Positions 48,608-58,321 are shown, counted from the stretch's first letter. The stretch: 64,000 bases of DNA from Morganella morganii (GCF_019242955.1 NZ_CP066129.1:1116001-1180000); one strand, 5' to 3'. Made by a program: numbers and translations. The notes: generated by a model from the sequence alone, not told the origin.

Positions 48608-50560
48608 ATGGTGAGAACAGGATTAAAATATTCGGTACTGGCATTACTGATCAGCGGAACGGTCAATGCCGCGACAGTCGATCTGCGGGTGATGGAAACC
48701 TCGGATATTCACAGTAACTTAATTGATTTTGATTATTTCAAAGATAAACCGACAGATCAGTTCGGTTTAGTCCGCACTGCCGCGTTAATTAAAGCGGCGA
48801 AAGGTGAAGTCACCAATGCGGTATTAGTGGATAACGGGGATTTAATTCAGGGCAGCCCGCTGGCCGATTATATGGTCAGCAAAGGACTGAATGACGGCGA
48901 GGCGCATCCGGCACATAAATTAATGAATACCATGGGCTATACCGTTGGTAATTTCGGTAACCATGAATTTAACTTTGGCCTGGATTATCTGAAAAAAGCC
49001 ATTGCCGGTGCGGATTTTCCGTATATAAACGCCAATATTATTGATGAAAAAACCGGTAAGAATCTGTTTACGCCTTATATTATCGTCGATACTCCGGTAA
49101 AAGATCGCGACGGTAAAGAGCATGTGATTAAAATCGGCTATATCGGTTTTGTACCGCCGCAAATCCTTATCTGGGATAAAGCCAATCTGGAAGGAAAAGT
49201 CCGCGTTAATGATATTACGGAAACCGCGAAAAAATTTGTACCGCAAATGAAAGCAGAAGGTGCTGATTTAATTGTCGCTATTCCGCACTCCGGTTTTTCT
49301 CAGGAGCCGTATAAAGCGATGGCAGAGAACTCGGTATATTATCTCAGCGAAGTCCCGGGGATTAATGCCATTATGTTCGGCCACTCGCACGGCGTATTTC
49401 CGGGCAAAGATTTCGCGGATATCAAAGGTGTTAATATAGAACAGGGAACCGTTAATGGTATTCCGGCGGTGATGCCGGGCCAGTGGGGTGATCACCTCGG
49501 TGTGGTAGATCTGGTACTGAACAATGATGACGGCGCATGGAAAGTGACGGATGCCAAATCACAGGCACGTCCGGTTTATGACAAGGTCAATAAAAAGCCG
49601 CTGGTGGCGCGGGATGACAAGCTGGCTTCCGTGATTGATGAGCAGCACAATGCGACCCGGGCCTTTGTCGGTAAACTGATTGGTAAATCACCGGATAACA
49701 TGTACAGCTATCTCGCCCTGTTGCAGAGCGACCCGACAGTGCAGATTGTTAATAACGCGCAGACAGATTATACCCGCCGCTTTATTCAGGGTGATCCGGA
49801 TCTGGCGGATTTGCCGGTATTATCAGCCGCCGCGCCGTTTAAAGTGGGCGGACGCAAAAATGCCCCGGCAGATTTTGTCGAGGTGGAAAAAGGGGATATG
49901 ACATTCCGCAACGCGGCCGATCTCTATCTCTACCCAAATACGCTGGTGGTGGTAAAAGCGACCGGTGCGGAAGTCACCGAATGGCTGGAGTGCTCCGCCG
50001 GGATGTTTAATCAGATTGACCCGCAGTCTGAGGCACCGCAGAGCCTGGTTAACTGGGATGGTTTCAGAACCTATAATTTTGATACTATTTCCGGGGTCAA
50101 TTACCAGATAGACCTGACCCAACCGGCAAAATATGATGTGGACTGCCAGACCGTCAATCCGCAGGCCAACCGCATCAAAAATGTGACTTATCAGGGTAAA
50201 CCGATTGATCCGAAAGCGGTCTTCCTGGTTGCCACCAATAACTACCGTGCTTACAGCGGAAAATTTGCCGGTACCGGCGATAAACATATTGCGTTTGCCT
50301 CACCGGATGAAAACCGCAGTGTGCTGGCAGGCTATATCGCGGCAGAAACCAAAGAGAAAGGCGGGGTATCGGCCCGGGCAGAGCAGAACTGGACATTTGT
50401 GCCGGTGAAAACGGATAAAAAATTAGATATCCGCTTTGAAACCTCCCCGGGTGAAAAAGCCACGCAGTTTATTAAAGAAAATGCACGTTATCCGATGACG
50501 CGGGTTGGCACTGATGATGTGGGCTTTGCGGTTTATCAGGTTGATTTAACAGCGAAGTAA
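48608..50560 (+). CDS. cpdB: 2',3'-cyclic-nucleotide 2'-phosphodiesterase/3'-nucleotidase
   Basis: CpdB is a periplasmic enzyme that hydrolyses 2',3'-cyclic nucleotides and 3'-nucleotides for salvage. The 650-residue precursor has a signal peptide ending near VNA (about residue 21). The metallophosphatase domain contains [36 protein letters not shown] and [11 protein letters not shown]. The C-terminal 5'-nucleotidase domain contains [20 protein letters not shown] precedes the start. In E. coli cpdB lies far away, next to cysQ. Confidence 0.93.
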   Translation: MVRTGLKYSVLALLISGTVNAATVDLRVMETSDIHSNLIDFDYFKDKPTDQFGLVRTAALIKAAKGEVTNAVLVDNGDLIQGSPLADYMVSKGLNDGEAHPAHKLMNTMGYTVGNFGNHEFNFGLDYLKKAIAGADFPYINANIIDEKTGKNLFTPYIIVDTPVKDRDGKEHVIKIGYIGFVPPQILIWDKANLEGKVRVNDITETAKKFVPQMKAEGADLIVAIPHSGFSQEPYKAMAENSVYYLSEVPGINAIMFGHSHGVFPGKDFADIKGVNIEQGTVNGIPAVMPGQWGDHLGVVDLVLNNDDGAWKVTDAKSQARPVYDKVNKKPLVARDDKLASVIDEQHNATRAFVGKLIGKSPDNMYSYLALLQSDPTVQIVNNAQTDYTRRFIQGDPDLADLPVLSAAAPFKVGGRKNAPADFVEVEKGDMTFRNAADLYLYPNTLVVVKATGAEVTEWLECSAGMFNQIDPQSEAPQSLVNWDGFRTYNFDTISGVNYQIDLTQPAKYDVDCQTVNPQANRIKNVTYQGKPIDPKAVFLVATNNYRAYSGKFAGTGDKHIAFASPDENRSVLAGYIAAETKEKGGVSARAEQNWTFVPVKTDKKLDIRFETSPGEKATQFIKENARYPMTRVGTDDVGFAVYQVDLTAK

Positions 50561-50574
50561 GCAGTTACTGACGT

Positions 50575-50612
50575 AAAGCCGCCGTCGGTTCAGTCCGCGG
50601 CGGCTTTTATTT
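50575..50612. terminator. Terminator between cpdB and modE
   Basis: The arms AAAGCCGCCG and CGGCGGCTTT are followed by T residues, between convergent genes. Confidence 0.8.
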
Positions 50613-50625
50613 GCGTCTTTTATTA

Positions 50626-51411
50626 TCAGCACAACGTCGCAATAATTACCTGGTCGGCATTAAACAGCGCGGTGACTTCATCACCGTCTTTCAGCTGCTG
50701 ATTATCAGCATCCTGATTATCCACCGTTGCGCATAACTGTGCGCCGCCGGTCAGCGTCACCATCACCTCACTGTTTTCCGCACCTCTGGCTACGGAACAG
50801 ATGCGTCCGCTCAGGCAGTTGTCATAATCAGCGCTGTTTTCTGCGGATTTACTGATTTTCACCCACGGCGCTTTAATCAGAGTGAGTACTTCTTTACCTA
50901 TGGATAACCCCAGCCGGTTGGCGCTTTGCTCGGTCAGTGCGACAGCCAGTTCCGTTTTTTTATCTGCCAGCAGAACGTTAACATGCTGCTGCACGTGGGT
51001 ATGGTTGCGCGACATGATAGTACCGAAGAACTGGTTACGGGCACTGGTCTGTAATGAGAAGCGGGAGATAGCTGCCAGCAGGCTGTCGAGCGGCAGTGAA
51101 TCCTCTTTGAGGACATCAAACGCTTTCTGCTGGATTTGTGCCAGCAAATCATAAAGCTGAAGTAAGCGCTCACCATAGCGCGTCAGTGTTGCGCCGCCGC
51201 CGCCTTTGCCGCCGGTCGCCCGGTCAACTATAGTTTCCTCGGCAAGCTGGTTCATTTCATTGATGGCATCCCACGCGCTTTTATAGCTGATACCGGCAAG
51301 TTTTGCCCCCTGACTGATGGAGCCGGTAGCTTTGACCTGCTTGAGTAAGGAAATCCGCCGCGGATCGGCAAATAAATGACCTTCTGATTTCAGTGTTAAT
51401 AAAATATCCAA
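50626..51411 (-). CDS. modE: molybdenum-dependent transcriptional regulator ModE
   Basis: ModE binds molybdate, represses modABC and activates molybdoenzyme genes. The 261-residue protein has the N-terminal winged helix (FADPRRISLLKQVKATGSIS, then SYKSAWDAINEMNQL and RATGGKGGGGATLT). Two C-terminal Mop domains bind molybdate (SARNQFFGTI, LLIKAPWV-type strands). Translation appears to start at TTG 51411, with CGGGG about 10 bases upstream; no suitable ATG exists. A ModE-like operator lies before modA at 52584. Confidence 0.94.
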   Translation of the reverse strand: MDILLTLKSEGHLFADPRRISLLKQVKATGSISQGAKLAGISYKSAWDAINEMNQLAEETIVDRATGGKGGGGATLTRYGERLLQLYDLLAQIQQKAFDVLKEDSLPLDSLLAAISRFSLQTSARNQFFGTIMSRNHTHVQQHVNVLLADKKTELAVALTEQSANRLGLSIGKEVLTLIKAPWVKISKSAENSADYDNCLSGRICSVARGAENSEVMVTLTGGAQLCATVDNQDADNQQLKDGDEVTALFNADQVIIATLC

Positions 51412-51610
51412 CGGAAAATACCCCGTATATTAATCAGACAGAATCACCGGCGCAGTTTCTCCGCCCGGTGCGGCGTTACTTTCCGGTTAGTGTAGCAAAC
51501 TGCGGTTTTTTTTCATCTGCCAATATGGCGGTTACATTTCACTTAATAATTTGTGAGCCGGATAAAAACAGGTATGGTATAGCTATTAATTATCAGCCAG
51601 AGATTATTTC

Positions 51611-52189
51611 ATGCAGAATGTATTATTCCGTCTTCATCAGGCAGTCAAGGATTCCCCGGAACCGGAAGGGGAAGGTACTGAAACAGAAGCATTTGCCCGC
51701 ATGCTGGCAGAGCAGGCATTCTGGGCTGAATCTCAGGATCAGGAAAGTGGCGGACAAATTGGCCTGGCGTTCACGCAGGGCGAAGATGATGAAGAGCCGT
51801 TGCTGCTTGTTTATATGCGTGATGACGGCGGTCATGAAGCTCCGGCAAAAGTTGCGGAAGAGATCGCTTCCGGTGAGCGGGAGTATACCTGGCTGCCGGG
51901 TGCTTTTTTACTGGGACTGAGCAGAAAAATTGATTTTACACTGTGCATCATTGGTGAGGATGGTCAGACCCTGCCACTGAACAGTCAGTTTATGAAAACG
52001 ATGTTTCTCTATATTCAGGAGCTTTACCGCGAAGATGATGAGGGTGAAACACCGGCACAATCTTCGTCCGCGCCTGTCTCACCGCGCAGTGGTGATATTG
52101 TGGAAAAACCGGGTGGTGCCGGAAAGGTGGTCGGTTTTCTTATCCTGGCAGCAGTGATTGTGGCTGTTGTTTATTTTATGCAGACCTGA
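51611..52189 (+). CDS. hypothetical tail-anchored protein
   Basis: The 192-residue protein has an acidic soluble part (about 1-165). It has SseB-like alternation of strands (PLLLVYMRDDGGHEAPAKVA), a linker rich in Ser/Pro, and a C-terminal hydrophobic helix (about 171-190) that could anchor it in the membrane. I do not recognise the family. It is divergent from modE and lies upstream of acrZ on the same strand. No gene occupies this place in E. coli. Confidence 0.6.
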   Translation: MQNVLFRLHQAVKDSPEPEGEGTETEAFARMLAEQAFWAESQDQESGGQIGLAFTQGEDDEEPLLLVYMRDDGGHEAPAKVAEEIASGEREYTWLPGAFLLGLSRKIDFTLCIIGEDGQTLPLNSQFMKTMFLYIQELYREDDEGETPAQSSSAPVSPRSGDIVEKPGGAGKVVGFLILAAVIVAVVYFMQT

Positions 52190-52302
52190 CCGCACGAATC
52201 GCTATGCTTCCGGCTGCGTGATTTATATAGAATAGCGGGCAATATGACGCTATTATTGTCATGCTGAATATTCTTTCGCCTGATATAAAGAGATGAAGTG
52301 CT

Positions 52303-52443
52303 ATGTTTGAGTTAATTAAAAGTTTAGGTTTTGCACTGTTAATGGTTCCTGTTGTCATGGCAGGCCTGGCGGCTCTGATCTGGGGATTAGGTGAAATTTT
52401 CAACCTGATTTCAAAAGGCGATCGCCACGAAAAACAGCACTGA
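52303..52443 (+). CDS. acrZ: multidrug efflux pump accessory protein AcrZ
   Basis: AcrZ is a small bent-helix protein that binds AcrB and tunes AcrAB-TolC export. The 46-residue product starts MFELIKSLGFALLMVPVVMA, very similar to E. coli AcrZ, followed by LGEIFNLISKGD and a charged tail. It lies between modE and modABC exactly as in E. coli. Confidence 0.93.
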   Translation: MFELIKSLGFALLMVPVVMAGLAALIWGLGEIFNLISKGDRHEKQH

Positions 52444-52457
52444 TTATCCTGTATTCA

Positions 52458-52495
52458 GGATCACCTGCCTGTGCAGGTGATCCGCCTTTGTTTTT
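52458..52495 (+). terminator. Terminator of acrZ
   Basis: The perfect 11-pair stem GGATCACCTGC / GCAGGTGATCC with a four-base loop is followed by a T-rich stretch. Confidence 0.75.
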
Positions 52496-52583
52496 GTTTT
52501 CCCGCTCACTCCTGATGTAATTCCCCCATTTTATAGTGTTTTCCGCTTAACTGACGATAGTGGGATAAACCTCCTTTCATTTT

Positions 52584-52608
52584 TCGCTGTATCTTGTTAT
52601 ATACAACG
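52584..52608. promoter_or_regulatory. ModE operator upstream of modA
   Basis: CGCTGTATC and TATACAACG are separated by six bases, the arrangement of the ModE consensus (CGNTATATA-N6-TATATANCG) with a few mismatches. It overlaps the expected modA promoter. Confidence 0.6.
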
Positions 52609-52638
52609 GGTTAATCCTAATCTATCCTGGTGGAAAAA

Positions 52639-53409
52639 ATGAAAAAACAGTTCAGTAAGTTATTGGCCGGTGTTGTTATCTCTGCTGCTGTCATGGGTCA
52701 GGCATGGGCCGCTGAAAAAGTGACCGTATTTGCAGCGGCATCGCTGACAAATGCCGTTGATGAAATCTCGGCAAAATATAAGCAGGAGAAAAAGGGGGAA
52801 GTTGTTGCGTCTTATGCCTCTTCTTCCACGCTGGCCCGCCAGATTGAAAATGGCGCCCCGGCAGATATCTTTATCTCTGCTGACCAGAAATGGATGGATT
52901 ATGCTCAGGAAAAAAATCTGATCATCAATGACACCCGTAAAACCCTGCTGGGTAATGAGCTGGTGCTGATTGCCGCGAAAGACAGCAAGATTGATAAAGT
53001 CGATATTAATAAGCAGACTGACTGGGTTAAATTACTGGATGGCGGCCGTCTGGCTGTCGGCGATCCTGATCATGTGCCGGTCGGTATTTATGCACAGGAA
53101 GCCCTGGAAAACCTGGGCGCCTGGAAAGTGGTTGATCCGATGCTGGCCCGTACTAATAATGTGCGCAGCGGCATGGCGCTGGTGGAGCGCGGTGAAGCGC
53201 CGCTGGGTATCGTGTACGGCTCTGACGCGGTTGCCAGTGATAAAGTGAAAGTGGTCGGTATTTTCCCGGCGGATACCCATAAACCGGTTGAATACCCGAT
53301 TGCTATCCTGAAAGATCGCAATAATGCCGATGTTAAAGGTTTCTATGATTATCTGCAGACACCGGAAGCAAAAGAAATCTTCAAACGTTACGGTTTCAGC
53401 CCTCTGTAA
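52639..53409 (+). CDS. modA: molybdate ABC transporter substrate-binding protein
   Basis: ModA captures molybdate in the periplasm. The 256-residue precursor has a signal peptide ending AQAWAA-type near residue 25. Oxyanion-binding segments are FAAASLTNAVDEI, YASSSTLARQIENGAPADIF and VGDPDHVPVGIYA. The ATG at 52639 is chosen because GGTGGA lies just upstream; GTG 52630 is the alternative. It leads modABC, probably repressed by ModE. Confidence 0.95.
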   Translation: MKKQFSKLLAGVVISAAVMGQAWAAEKVTVFAAASLTNAVDEISAKYKQEKKGEVVASYASSSTLARQIENGAPADIFISADQKWMDYAQEKNLIINDTRKTLLGNELVLIAAKDSKIDKVDINKQTDWVKLLDGGRLAVGDPDHVPVGIYAQEALENLGAWKVVDPMLARTNNVRSGMALVERGEAPLGIVYGSDAVASDKVKVVGIFPADTHKPVEYPIAILKDRNNADVKGFYDYLQTPEAKEIFKRYGFSPL

Positions 53410-53432
53410 TAAGTAAGGACTAACAGACAGCG

Positions 53433-54128
53433 ATGTTGAATGAGTATGAATGGCAGGCGGTCATCCTCAGCCTGAAAGTATCAACGGTCGCCGTGGCAGT
53501 CAGTCTGCCGTTCGGCATACTGATGGCATGGGTACTGGTGCGCTGCCGTTTTCCGGGCAAGTCGCTGCTGGACAGTCTTATCCACTTACCGCTGGTGTTA
53601 CCACCGGTGGTAGTGGGTTATCTGCTGCTGATCAGCATGGGCCGCAAAGGTATTATCGGTGAGTGGCTCTATAACTGGTTCGGCTTCAGTTTTACCTTCA
53701 GCTGGCGCGGTGCCGCGCTGGCTGCGGCAGTGGTGGCATTTCCGCTGATGGTGCGGGCGATCCGCCTGGCACTGGAGGCGGTGGATATGCGGCTGGAGCA
53801 GGCGGCACGGACACTTGGTGCCTCTCCGTTGCGGGTCTTTTTCACCATCACACTCCCGTTGTCTCTGCCGGGAATTATTGTCGGCACCGTGCTGGCATTT
53901 GCCCGCTCACTGGGCGAATTCGGCGCGACAATCACCTTTGTCTCTAATATCCCGGGGGAAACCCGGACTATCCCGCTGGCCATGTACTCCCTGCTTGAAA
54001 CACCGGGGGCGGAAATGGACGCGGCACGGCTTTGTATTATCGCTATTATTCTGGCACTGGCCTCACTGCTGGCCTCGGAATGGCTGACCCGCTGGGGGCG
54101 TAAACGTCTGGGGGTCACCGTATGTTAG
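53433..54128 (+). CDS. modB: molybdate ABC transporter permease
   Basis: ModB is the membrane channel subunit of the molybdate importer. The 231-residue protein has five to six helices and the EAA loop that contacts ModC ([20 protein letters not shown]), followed by [20 protein letters not shown]. It overlaps modC by 7 bases. Confidence 0.96.
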   Translation: MLNEYEWQAVILSLKVSTVAVAVSLPFGILMAWVLVRCRFPGKSLLDSLIHLPLVLPPVVVGYLLLISMGRKGIIGEWLYNWFGFSFTFSWRGAALAAAVVAFPLMVRAIRLALEAVDMRLEQAARTLGASPLRVFFTITLPLSLPGIIVGTVLAFARSLGEFGATITFVSNIPGETRTIPLAMYSLLETPGAEMDAARLCIIAIILALASLLASEWLTRWGRKRLGVTVC

Positions 54129-55189
54129 TGCTTGATTTCGAACAGCAGCTCGGTGATTTATCGATGGTCATCAACACCGAACTGGCCAGTGATCGTATTA
54201 CCGCGGTCTTCGGGCTCTCAGGGGCCGGGAAAACCTCCTTTATTAATGTGATCGGCGGGCTGACAAAGCCGCAGAAAGGGCGGATTGAGCTTAACGGTCA
54301 CACACTGGTTAATATTGAAAAACGTATCTGTCTGCCGCCGGAAAAACGCAAAATCGGCTATGTCTTCCAGGATGCGCGTCTGTTTCCTCATTACCGGATA
54401 AGAGGCAATCTGCGCTATGGCATGGCGCGGGAAATGGAAGATCAGTTTGATAGCATTGTGGAACTGCTGGGTATCGGGCATCTGCTGAACCGCCTGCCGA
54501 TAACCCTCTCCGGCGGGGAAAAACAACGGGTGGCGATTGGCCGTGCATTGCTGACCGCACCGGATATTCTGCTGATGGATGAACCGCTGGCGTCTCTGGA
54601 TCTGCCGCGCAAACGCGAACTGTTGCCGTATCTGGAAAAGATGGCGCAGGATATCAGTATTCCGATCCTTTATGTCAGTCACAGTCTGGATGAAATCCTG
54701 CGGCTGGCGGAAGATGTGGTGATTCTGGAGAAAGGCCGTATTCTGGCACAAGGGCCGCTGGAAGAGGTGTGGGCAGGCGCGGCGCTGCGTCCGTGGCTCA
54801 CACAGGAAAGCCTCTCAAGTGTATTAAGTGTTACGGTGCTTGAGCACCATGACCGCTATGCGATGACTGCTGCCGCTATCGGTGACCAGGTGCTGTGGGT
54901 GCCGCGTATCGCCGGTGAGCGTGACACGCCGGTGCGGGTACGGGTTAGTGCGGATGATGTGTCAATCGCGCTGGAAAAACCGAAAAGCAGCAGTATCCGC
55001 AATATATTACGGGCAAAAATCACGGAAATGTATGATGGTGACAACGGTCAGACCGATGTGAGACTGGCGGTCGGCAATCATTTCCTCTGGGCGCGGATTA
55101 CCGGCTGGGCGCGGGATGATTTACAGCTTAAACCCGGACAATGGGTGTATGCACAGGTAAAAAGTGTGTCACTGAGCCGCGAATTATAA
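54122..55189 (+). CDS. modC: molybdate ABC transporter ATP-binding protein
   Basis: ModC powers molybdate import. The 355-residue protein has Walker [11 protein letters not shown]-loop [12 protein letters not shown], signature [15 protein letters not shown], Walker [13 protein letters not shown] and H-loop [11 protein letters not shown]-terminal Mop/TOBE domain (about 290-355) can bind molybdate and give feedback. It ends the operon. Confidence 0.96.
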   Translation: MLVLDFEQQLGDLSMVINTELASDRITAVFGLSGAGKTSFINVIGGLTKPQKGRIELNGHTLVNIEKRICLPPEKRKIGYVFQDARLFPHYRIRGNLRYGMAREMEDQFDSIVELLGIGHLLNRLPITLSGGEKQRVAIGRALLTAPDILLMDEPLASLDLPRKRELLPYLEKMAQDISIPILYVSHSLDEILRLAEDVVILEKGRILAQGPLEEVWAGAALRPWLTQESLSSVLSVTVLEHHDRYAMTAAAIGDQVLWVPRIAGERDTPVRVRVSADDVSIALEKPKSSSIRNILRAKITEMYDGDNGQTDVRLAVGNHFLWARITGWARDDLQLKPGQWVYAQVKSVSLSREL

Positions 55190-55259
55190 CCTGTCTGAAT
55201 ATACGTACTTTTCATTAATAAAAGGGGCATTCATATTATTCTGATTGCCCTTCCGCTGC

Positions 55260-55284
55260 ACCGGCGATATATATTATCGCCGGT
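55260..55284. repeat. Perfect stem-loop after modC
   Basis: The ten-pair stem ACCGGCGATA / TATCGCCGGT has a five-base loop and no T-run. It could stabilise or end the modABC message. Confidence 0.5.
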
Positions 55285-55383
55285 TCATCACTGACCCCGC
55301 ATTATCATATAATATTCTCCGCACACGGAAATAAGTGTAAGACGTGCGTTATTGCATAAAAACCACTGAGTCAGAGGGATACA

Positions 55384-55740
55384 ATGAAAAAAGCACTTCT
55401 CTTTTTATTACTGGGTATTTTCTCCGGCGGTCAGGCGCTGGCCGCAAATCAGGTGATGTGTTACACCTATCTGAAAAAAGTGAAAGATGTTGAAATCGAA
55501 AACTTAAAAGTCTGGTGTATCGGTACCACTGATGGCTCACAGGGCGGAATGCGCATCCCGGAGCTGCTCAGTATGGGATATAAAGTGGTGGCGACAGAAA
55601 GTTTTCCGTATCAGTATGCGGAGGGTGGTTATACTTATGACGGCTCTAAATTACTGCTGATTGTTGAAAATGATAAATTCCCGAATCAGAACCCGGCAGA
55701 AAAACCAAAAAATAACTGGAGTTTTGATAAGTATAAATAA
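55384..55740 (+). CDS. secreted hypothetical protein
   Basis: The 118-residue precursor has a clear Sec signal peptide (basic start, hydrophobic core to about residue 18, cleavage after QALA). The mature domain is about 97 residues, with two cysteines that could form a disulfide (MCYTYL, VWCIGTTDG). GAGGG precedes the start. I do not recognise the family. A periplasmic location is inferred. It lies next to the T6SS cassette but outside its direct repeats. Confidence 0.7.
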   Translation: MKKALLFLLLGIFSGGQALAANQVMCYTYLKKVKDVEIENLKVWCIGTTDGSQGGMRIPELLSMGYKVVATESFPYQYAEGGYTYDGSKLLLIVENDKFPNQNPAEKPKNNWSFDKYK

Positions 55741-55779
55741 CTACTTTATATGTTAAGATCGGCAGAAACATAAATACGA

Positions 55780-55812
55780 AAAAATGCCTATTATTAAGGG
55801 GCGTTTTTTATT
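55780..55812 (+). terminator. Terminator after the secreted protein gene
   Basis: AAAATGCC and GGCGTTTT pair (one G-T) and run into T residues. Confidence 0.6.
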
Positions 55813-55825
55813 TTTATAAAATTGT

Positions 55826-55854
55826 ATTTATCAACTGAGAATATGACGGTGGAT
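55826..55854 (+). repeat. Left direct repeat (copy of ybhA 3' end)
   Basis: This 29-base stretch matches 58322-58350 at 27 positions. It contains the core CTGAGAATATGACGG, which in the right copy is the last codons of ybhA. Sequence similarity ends sharply on its right side. Confidence 0.8.
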
Positions 55855-55996
55855 TTTCGGGCAGATACTCAATGTGGTTTCATCGTAAAGATGTTTTGTT
55901 GTGTTAAATTATTGTCATCGTTTTGTGTCTCAAAACGTTAATATATGCTAACGTCCTGTGTTGATAACTATCCGATTTTTCATTAAAGGGACTTTT

Positions 55997-56473
55997 ATGG
56001 CACATCCGATCTATTTGACGTTAAGAGGTAAGAATCAGGGGCTGATTTCTGCGGGATGTTCATCAGTTGATTCGATAGGAAACCGCTATCAGGCCGGACA
56101 TGAAGATGACATACAGGTACTGAATTTAACAGTCGGTGCATTCCGGGCACAAAATGCGGCCTATAAAGAACTTGTATTCACAAAACCAATGGATAAAGCA
56201 TTTCCTCTGCTTTTCTCTTCTATTGATAATAATGAGGTTCTGGAAGCAACCTTTAAATGCTACAGAACAAGTCAGCACGGACAGCTTGAAGTTTACGCCA
56301 TATATAAACTTACCGGTGTATCACTGGTTGATGTCGATGATGTTCACGCGAACTTAATCAGTGACAGCGGCGAAGACCCTTACCAGCGTGTCAAAATGAG
56401 ATATGTATCTATCTCAAGAGAACATGTAAAAGCGAGTACATCAACATACAGCATTAACAGCGAGTTGGTTTAA
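55997..56473 (+). CDS. hcp: type VI secretion system tube protein Hcp
   Basis: Hcp hexamers stack into the inner tube of the T6SS and carry effectors. The 158-residue protein starts MAHPIYLTLRGKNQGLISAG. It has the family features: the extended loop VDSIGNRYQAGHEDDIQVL, KELVFTKPMDKAFPLLF and the C-terminal EDPYQRVKMRYVSI strand. AAAGGGAC precedes the ATG and decides against an upstream in-frame start. No other T6SS structural gene is near, so it is an orphan hcp that depends on a cluster elsewhere. Confidence 0.93.
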   Translation: MAHPIYLTLRGKNQGLISAGCSSVDSIGNRYQAGHEDDIQVLNLTVGAFRAQNAAYKELVFTKPMDKAFPLLFSSIDNNEVLEATFKCYRTSQHGQLEVYAIYKLTGVSLVDVDDVHANLISDSGEDPYQRVKMRYVSISREHVKASTSTYSINSELV

Positions 56474-56496
56474 GATACAGCGATAAAGGGTATGGG

Positions 56497-56897
56497 CTAT
56501 TTGCACATATCCTTTGAAATAACATATTTAGTTGGTGCATGGATTGATGTTTTATGGCATTTGACATAGCCATTCGATGTTAAGTCATACTCAACATAAA
56601 ATGAGAAAAAAAACTAAAAACAATACCAAACATTGCTATTACCGCAAGGTAATTAGTTATTTTATTATTTACTTTTAGTTTTCTTTTGTGATGCGCTACC
56701 ATGAATATTAAATATGATAACCACGAGAGAAAGGGAAAGCAAAAAATAATAAAACCTACTACAAATGAAAATGAAATAATATCGGTTTTTAAAAAATACT
56801 CGACATAACTACTTGCTGAACCATATACGCCAATTACTACAAAAAAAATCAAAATAGCAGAAGCAAGATACATTTTGACAGGTTTTATCTCATTCAC
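56497..56897 (-). CDS. putative immunity protein, second copy, frameshifted
   Basis: This gene is a tandem relative of the one at 56890-57294, starting at GTG 56897 with NEIKPVKMYL. It predicts about four membrane helices. The frame stops at 56580, but another frame continues to 56497 and encodes FYVEYDLTSNGYVKCHK and APTKYVISKDMCK. These match the end of the first copy closely. The break is in a run of eight T (minus strand, plus-strand A at 56606-56613); nine would keep the frame. It may be a decayed spare immunity gene or an assembly error. Confidence 0.6.
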
Positions 56898-57294
56898 GGC
56901 ACATATCCTTTGATATAACATATTCAGTTGGTGCCAGTATGGATTTTTTATAACATTTTACATAGCCGCGTGACGTTAAATTATACTCGATATAAAATGA
57001 AAAAATAAGACTAAAAATAATTCCTGATATAGCAATAACACTAAATAAACCAGAGAGTTTCTGGTTTACATGTTGCGTTTTTTTTTGATATCCACACATA
57101 AATGTAATAAATGAGAAGCTAAGAAGTAAAGGCCAACCTAATATAAAAGATGCATAGGGGAATGAAAAACTAACAATGTTACCCATCAGAAAATAACTTC
57201 TATAGGCCATTATAGATATATATAATCCAAAAATTGAAATAATAAAAAAAACTAATGAAATAAAATACATTTTAACTGGTTTGATTTCATCCAC
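56890..57294 (-). CDS. putative immunity membrane protein, first copy
   Basis: The 134-residue protein predicts about four membrane helices and ends with a short tail carrying two cysteines (KCYKKS, KDMCRE). GTG 57294 is the likely start: TAGG lies seven bases before it, and its second copy begins the same way. It lies 72 bases after the effector-like gene on the same strand, the usual place for an immunity gene. A membrane immunity protein fits a membrane-active toxin. The function is inferred from context only. Confidence 0.6.
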   Translation of the reverse strand: MDEIKPVKMYFISLVFFIISIFGLYISIMAYRSYFLMGNIVSFSFPYASFILGWPLLLSFSFITFMCGYQKKTQHVNQKLSGLFSVIAISGIIFSLIFSFYIEYNLTSRGYVKCYKKSILAPTEYVISKDMCRE

Positions 57295-57365
57295 GGGTGT
57301 ACCTATTGAAGTTGGTGAAAAAATTATCAGCATGGTATCGACCATCTCCATCGGATCTTGGTTTG

Positions 57366-58208
57366 CTATTTTTTTTTCAGCTCTCTGATAATAGATTCAC
57401 TTATTCCGAAATAATCATCAAGAGTATATAAAATAATTCCTATACCAAGACCAACGAAAAATATGCCTATTGATATGGCTATAACACTAGCACCTGAAAA
57501 ACCTGTGGCTGTCATCAACCCACCGACAGCCATAGCACCCAGCTTCATACTTACAGCCAGCTTTGCCATATCCATCGTCACATTCACAAAAAAATTCGTC
57601 AGCGTATATTCATCTTTAAATATCAGTTCGACCACACGGTAAGCGAGAGAATACACAATTGAAAACCGGGTGGCGCCGACTGAAACGGCATTTTGCCCCT
57701 GAGTACCGACGCCCATATACAGTATTTTCGGATTATCGGCTAAATACCGGGTCGCGTTCAGGAAAGCTCTTACTCCGGCATGGCCGGATAACCGGATATA
57801 AACCTTACCATTTTTACCGGTATATTCTGTTGCTTTAATACCGAGGTCTTTAAACTCATTAATAATCCGGAAAATCCGGCCTGATTCGTAAACGCTTCCC
57901 GAATAATTGGAAACGAAATCACCGATACCAAATAAAGTCTCTTTTGCTGACTGAAAGGGATTTGACGTATTTGTATTTTTTAAAACATACTCAGCTTCCT
58001 CAATCGTAATCAGCGCAGCGACATTCGCATCATCGGTTGTATCACTCAGTATTGATTTTATTTTCAGCAATGTTGCCTGATGATTTAATTCATCATAATC
58101 GGGCCGTTTTTCAAAACTATACGGTGTGTCTGATGAAATGACGGTTTTCCGTACCGGGTCATATTTATATCCCATGCGCGCTCCATGCTCTCCGTGCTCC
58201 CTGGTCAT
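57366..58208 (-). CDS. putative membrane-active T6SS effector
   Basis: The 280-residue protein (269 if it starts at Met 58175, which has GGAG before it) has a soluble N-terminal two thirds. A C-terminal region contains two long small-residue-rich hydrophobic helices (about 210-265) with glycine-spaced IGIFFVGLGIGIIL. It ends LDDYFGISESIIRELKKK. Such a glycine-rich helical hairpin followed by an amphipathic tail is the pattern of ionophore-like toxin domains in polymorphic toxin systems. It lacks a signal peptide. Its neighbours are hcp and two immunity-like genes. I do not recognise a named family; the toxin role is inferred. Confidence 0.55.
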   Translation of the reverse strand: MTREHGEHGARMGYKYDPVRKTVISSDTPYSFEKRPDYDELNHQATLLKIKSILSDTTDDANVAALITIEEAEYVLKNTNTSNPFQSAKETLFGIGDFVSNYSGSVYESGRIFRIINEFKDLGIKATEYTGKNGKVYIRLSGHAGVRAFLNATRYLADNPKILYMGVGTQGQNAVSVGATRFSIVYSLAYRVVELIFKDEYTLTNFFVNVTMDMAKLAVSMKLGAMAVGGLMTATGFSGASVIAISIGIFFVGLGIGIILYTLDDYFGISESIIRELKKK

Positions 58209-58283
58209 TCAGTTCAGAGTACAAGATGAAACAGCGATGTTCAACTCTGTCTGATGGCTCAGACCCGGGGGTTGGAGGAGGTA

Positions 58284-58313
58284 TATGGCTGAATAATTAC
58301 TTATTCAGCCATA
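58284..58313 (-). terminator. Stem-loop after ybhA
   Basis: A perfect 13-pair stem (TATGGCTGAATAA / TTATTCAGCCATA) with a four-base loop lies between ybhA and the effector-like gene, inside the cassette. Confidence 0.6.
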
Positions 58314-58321
58314 TAAACGGC

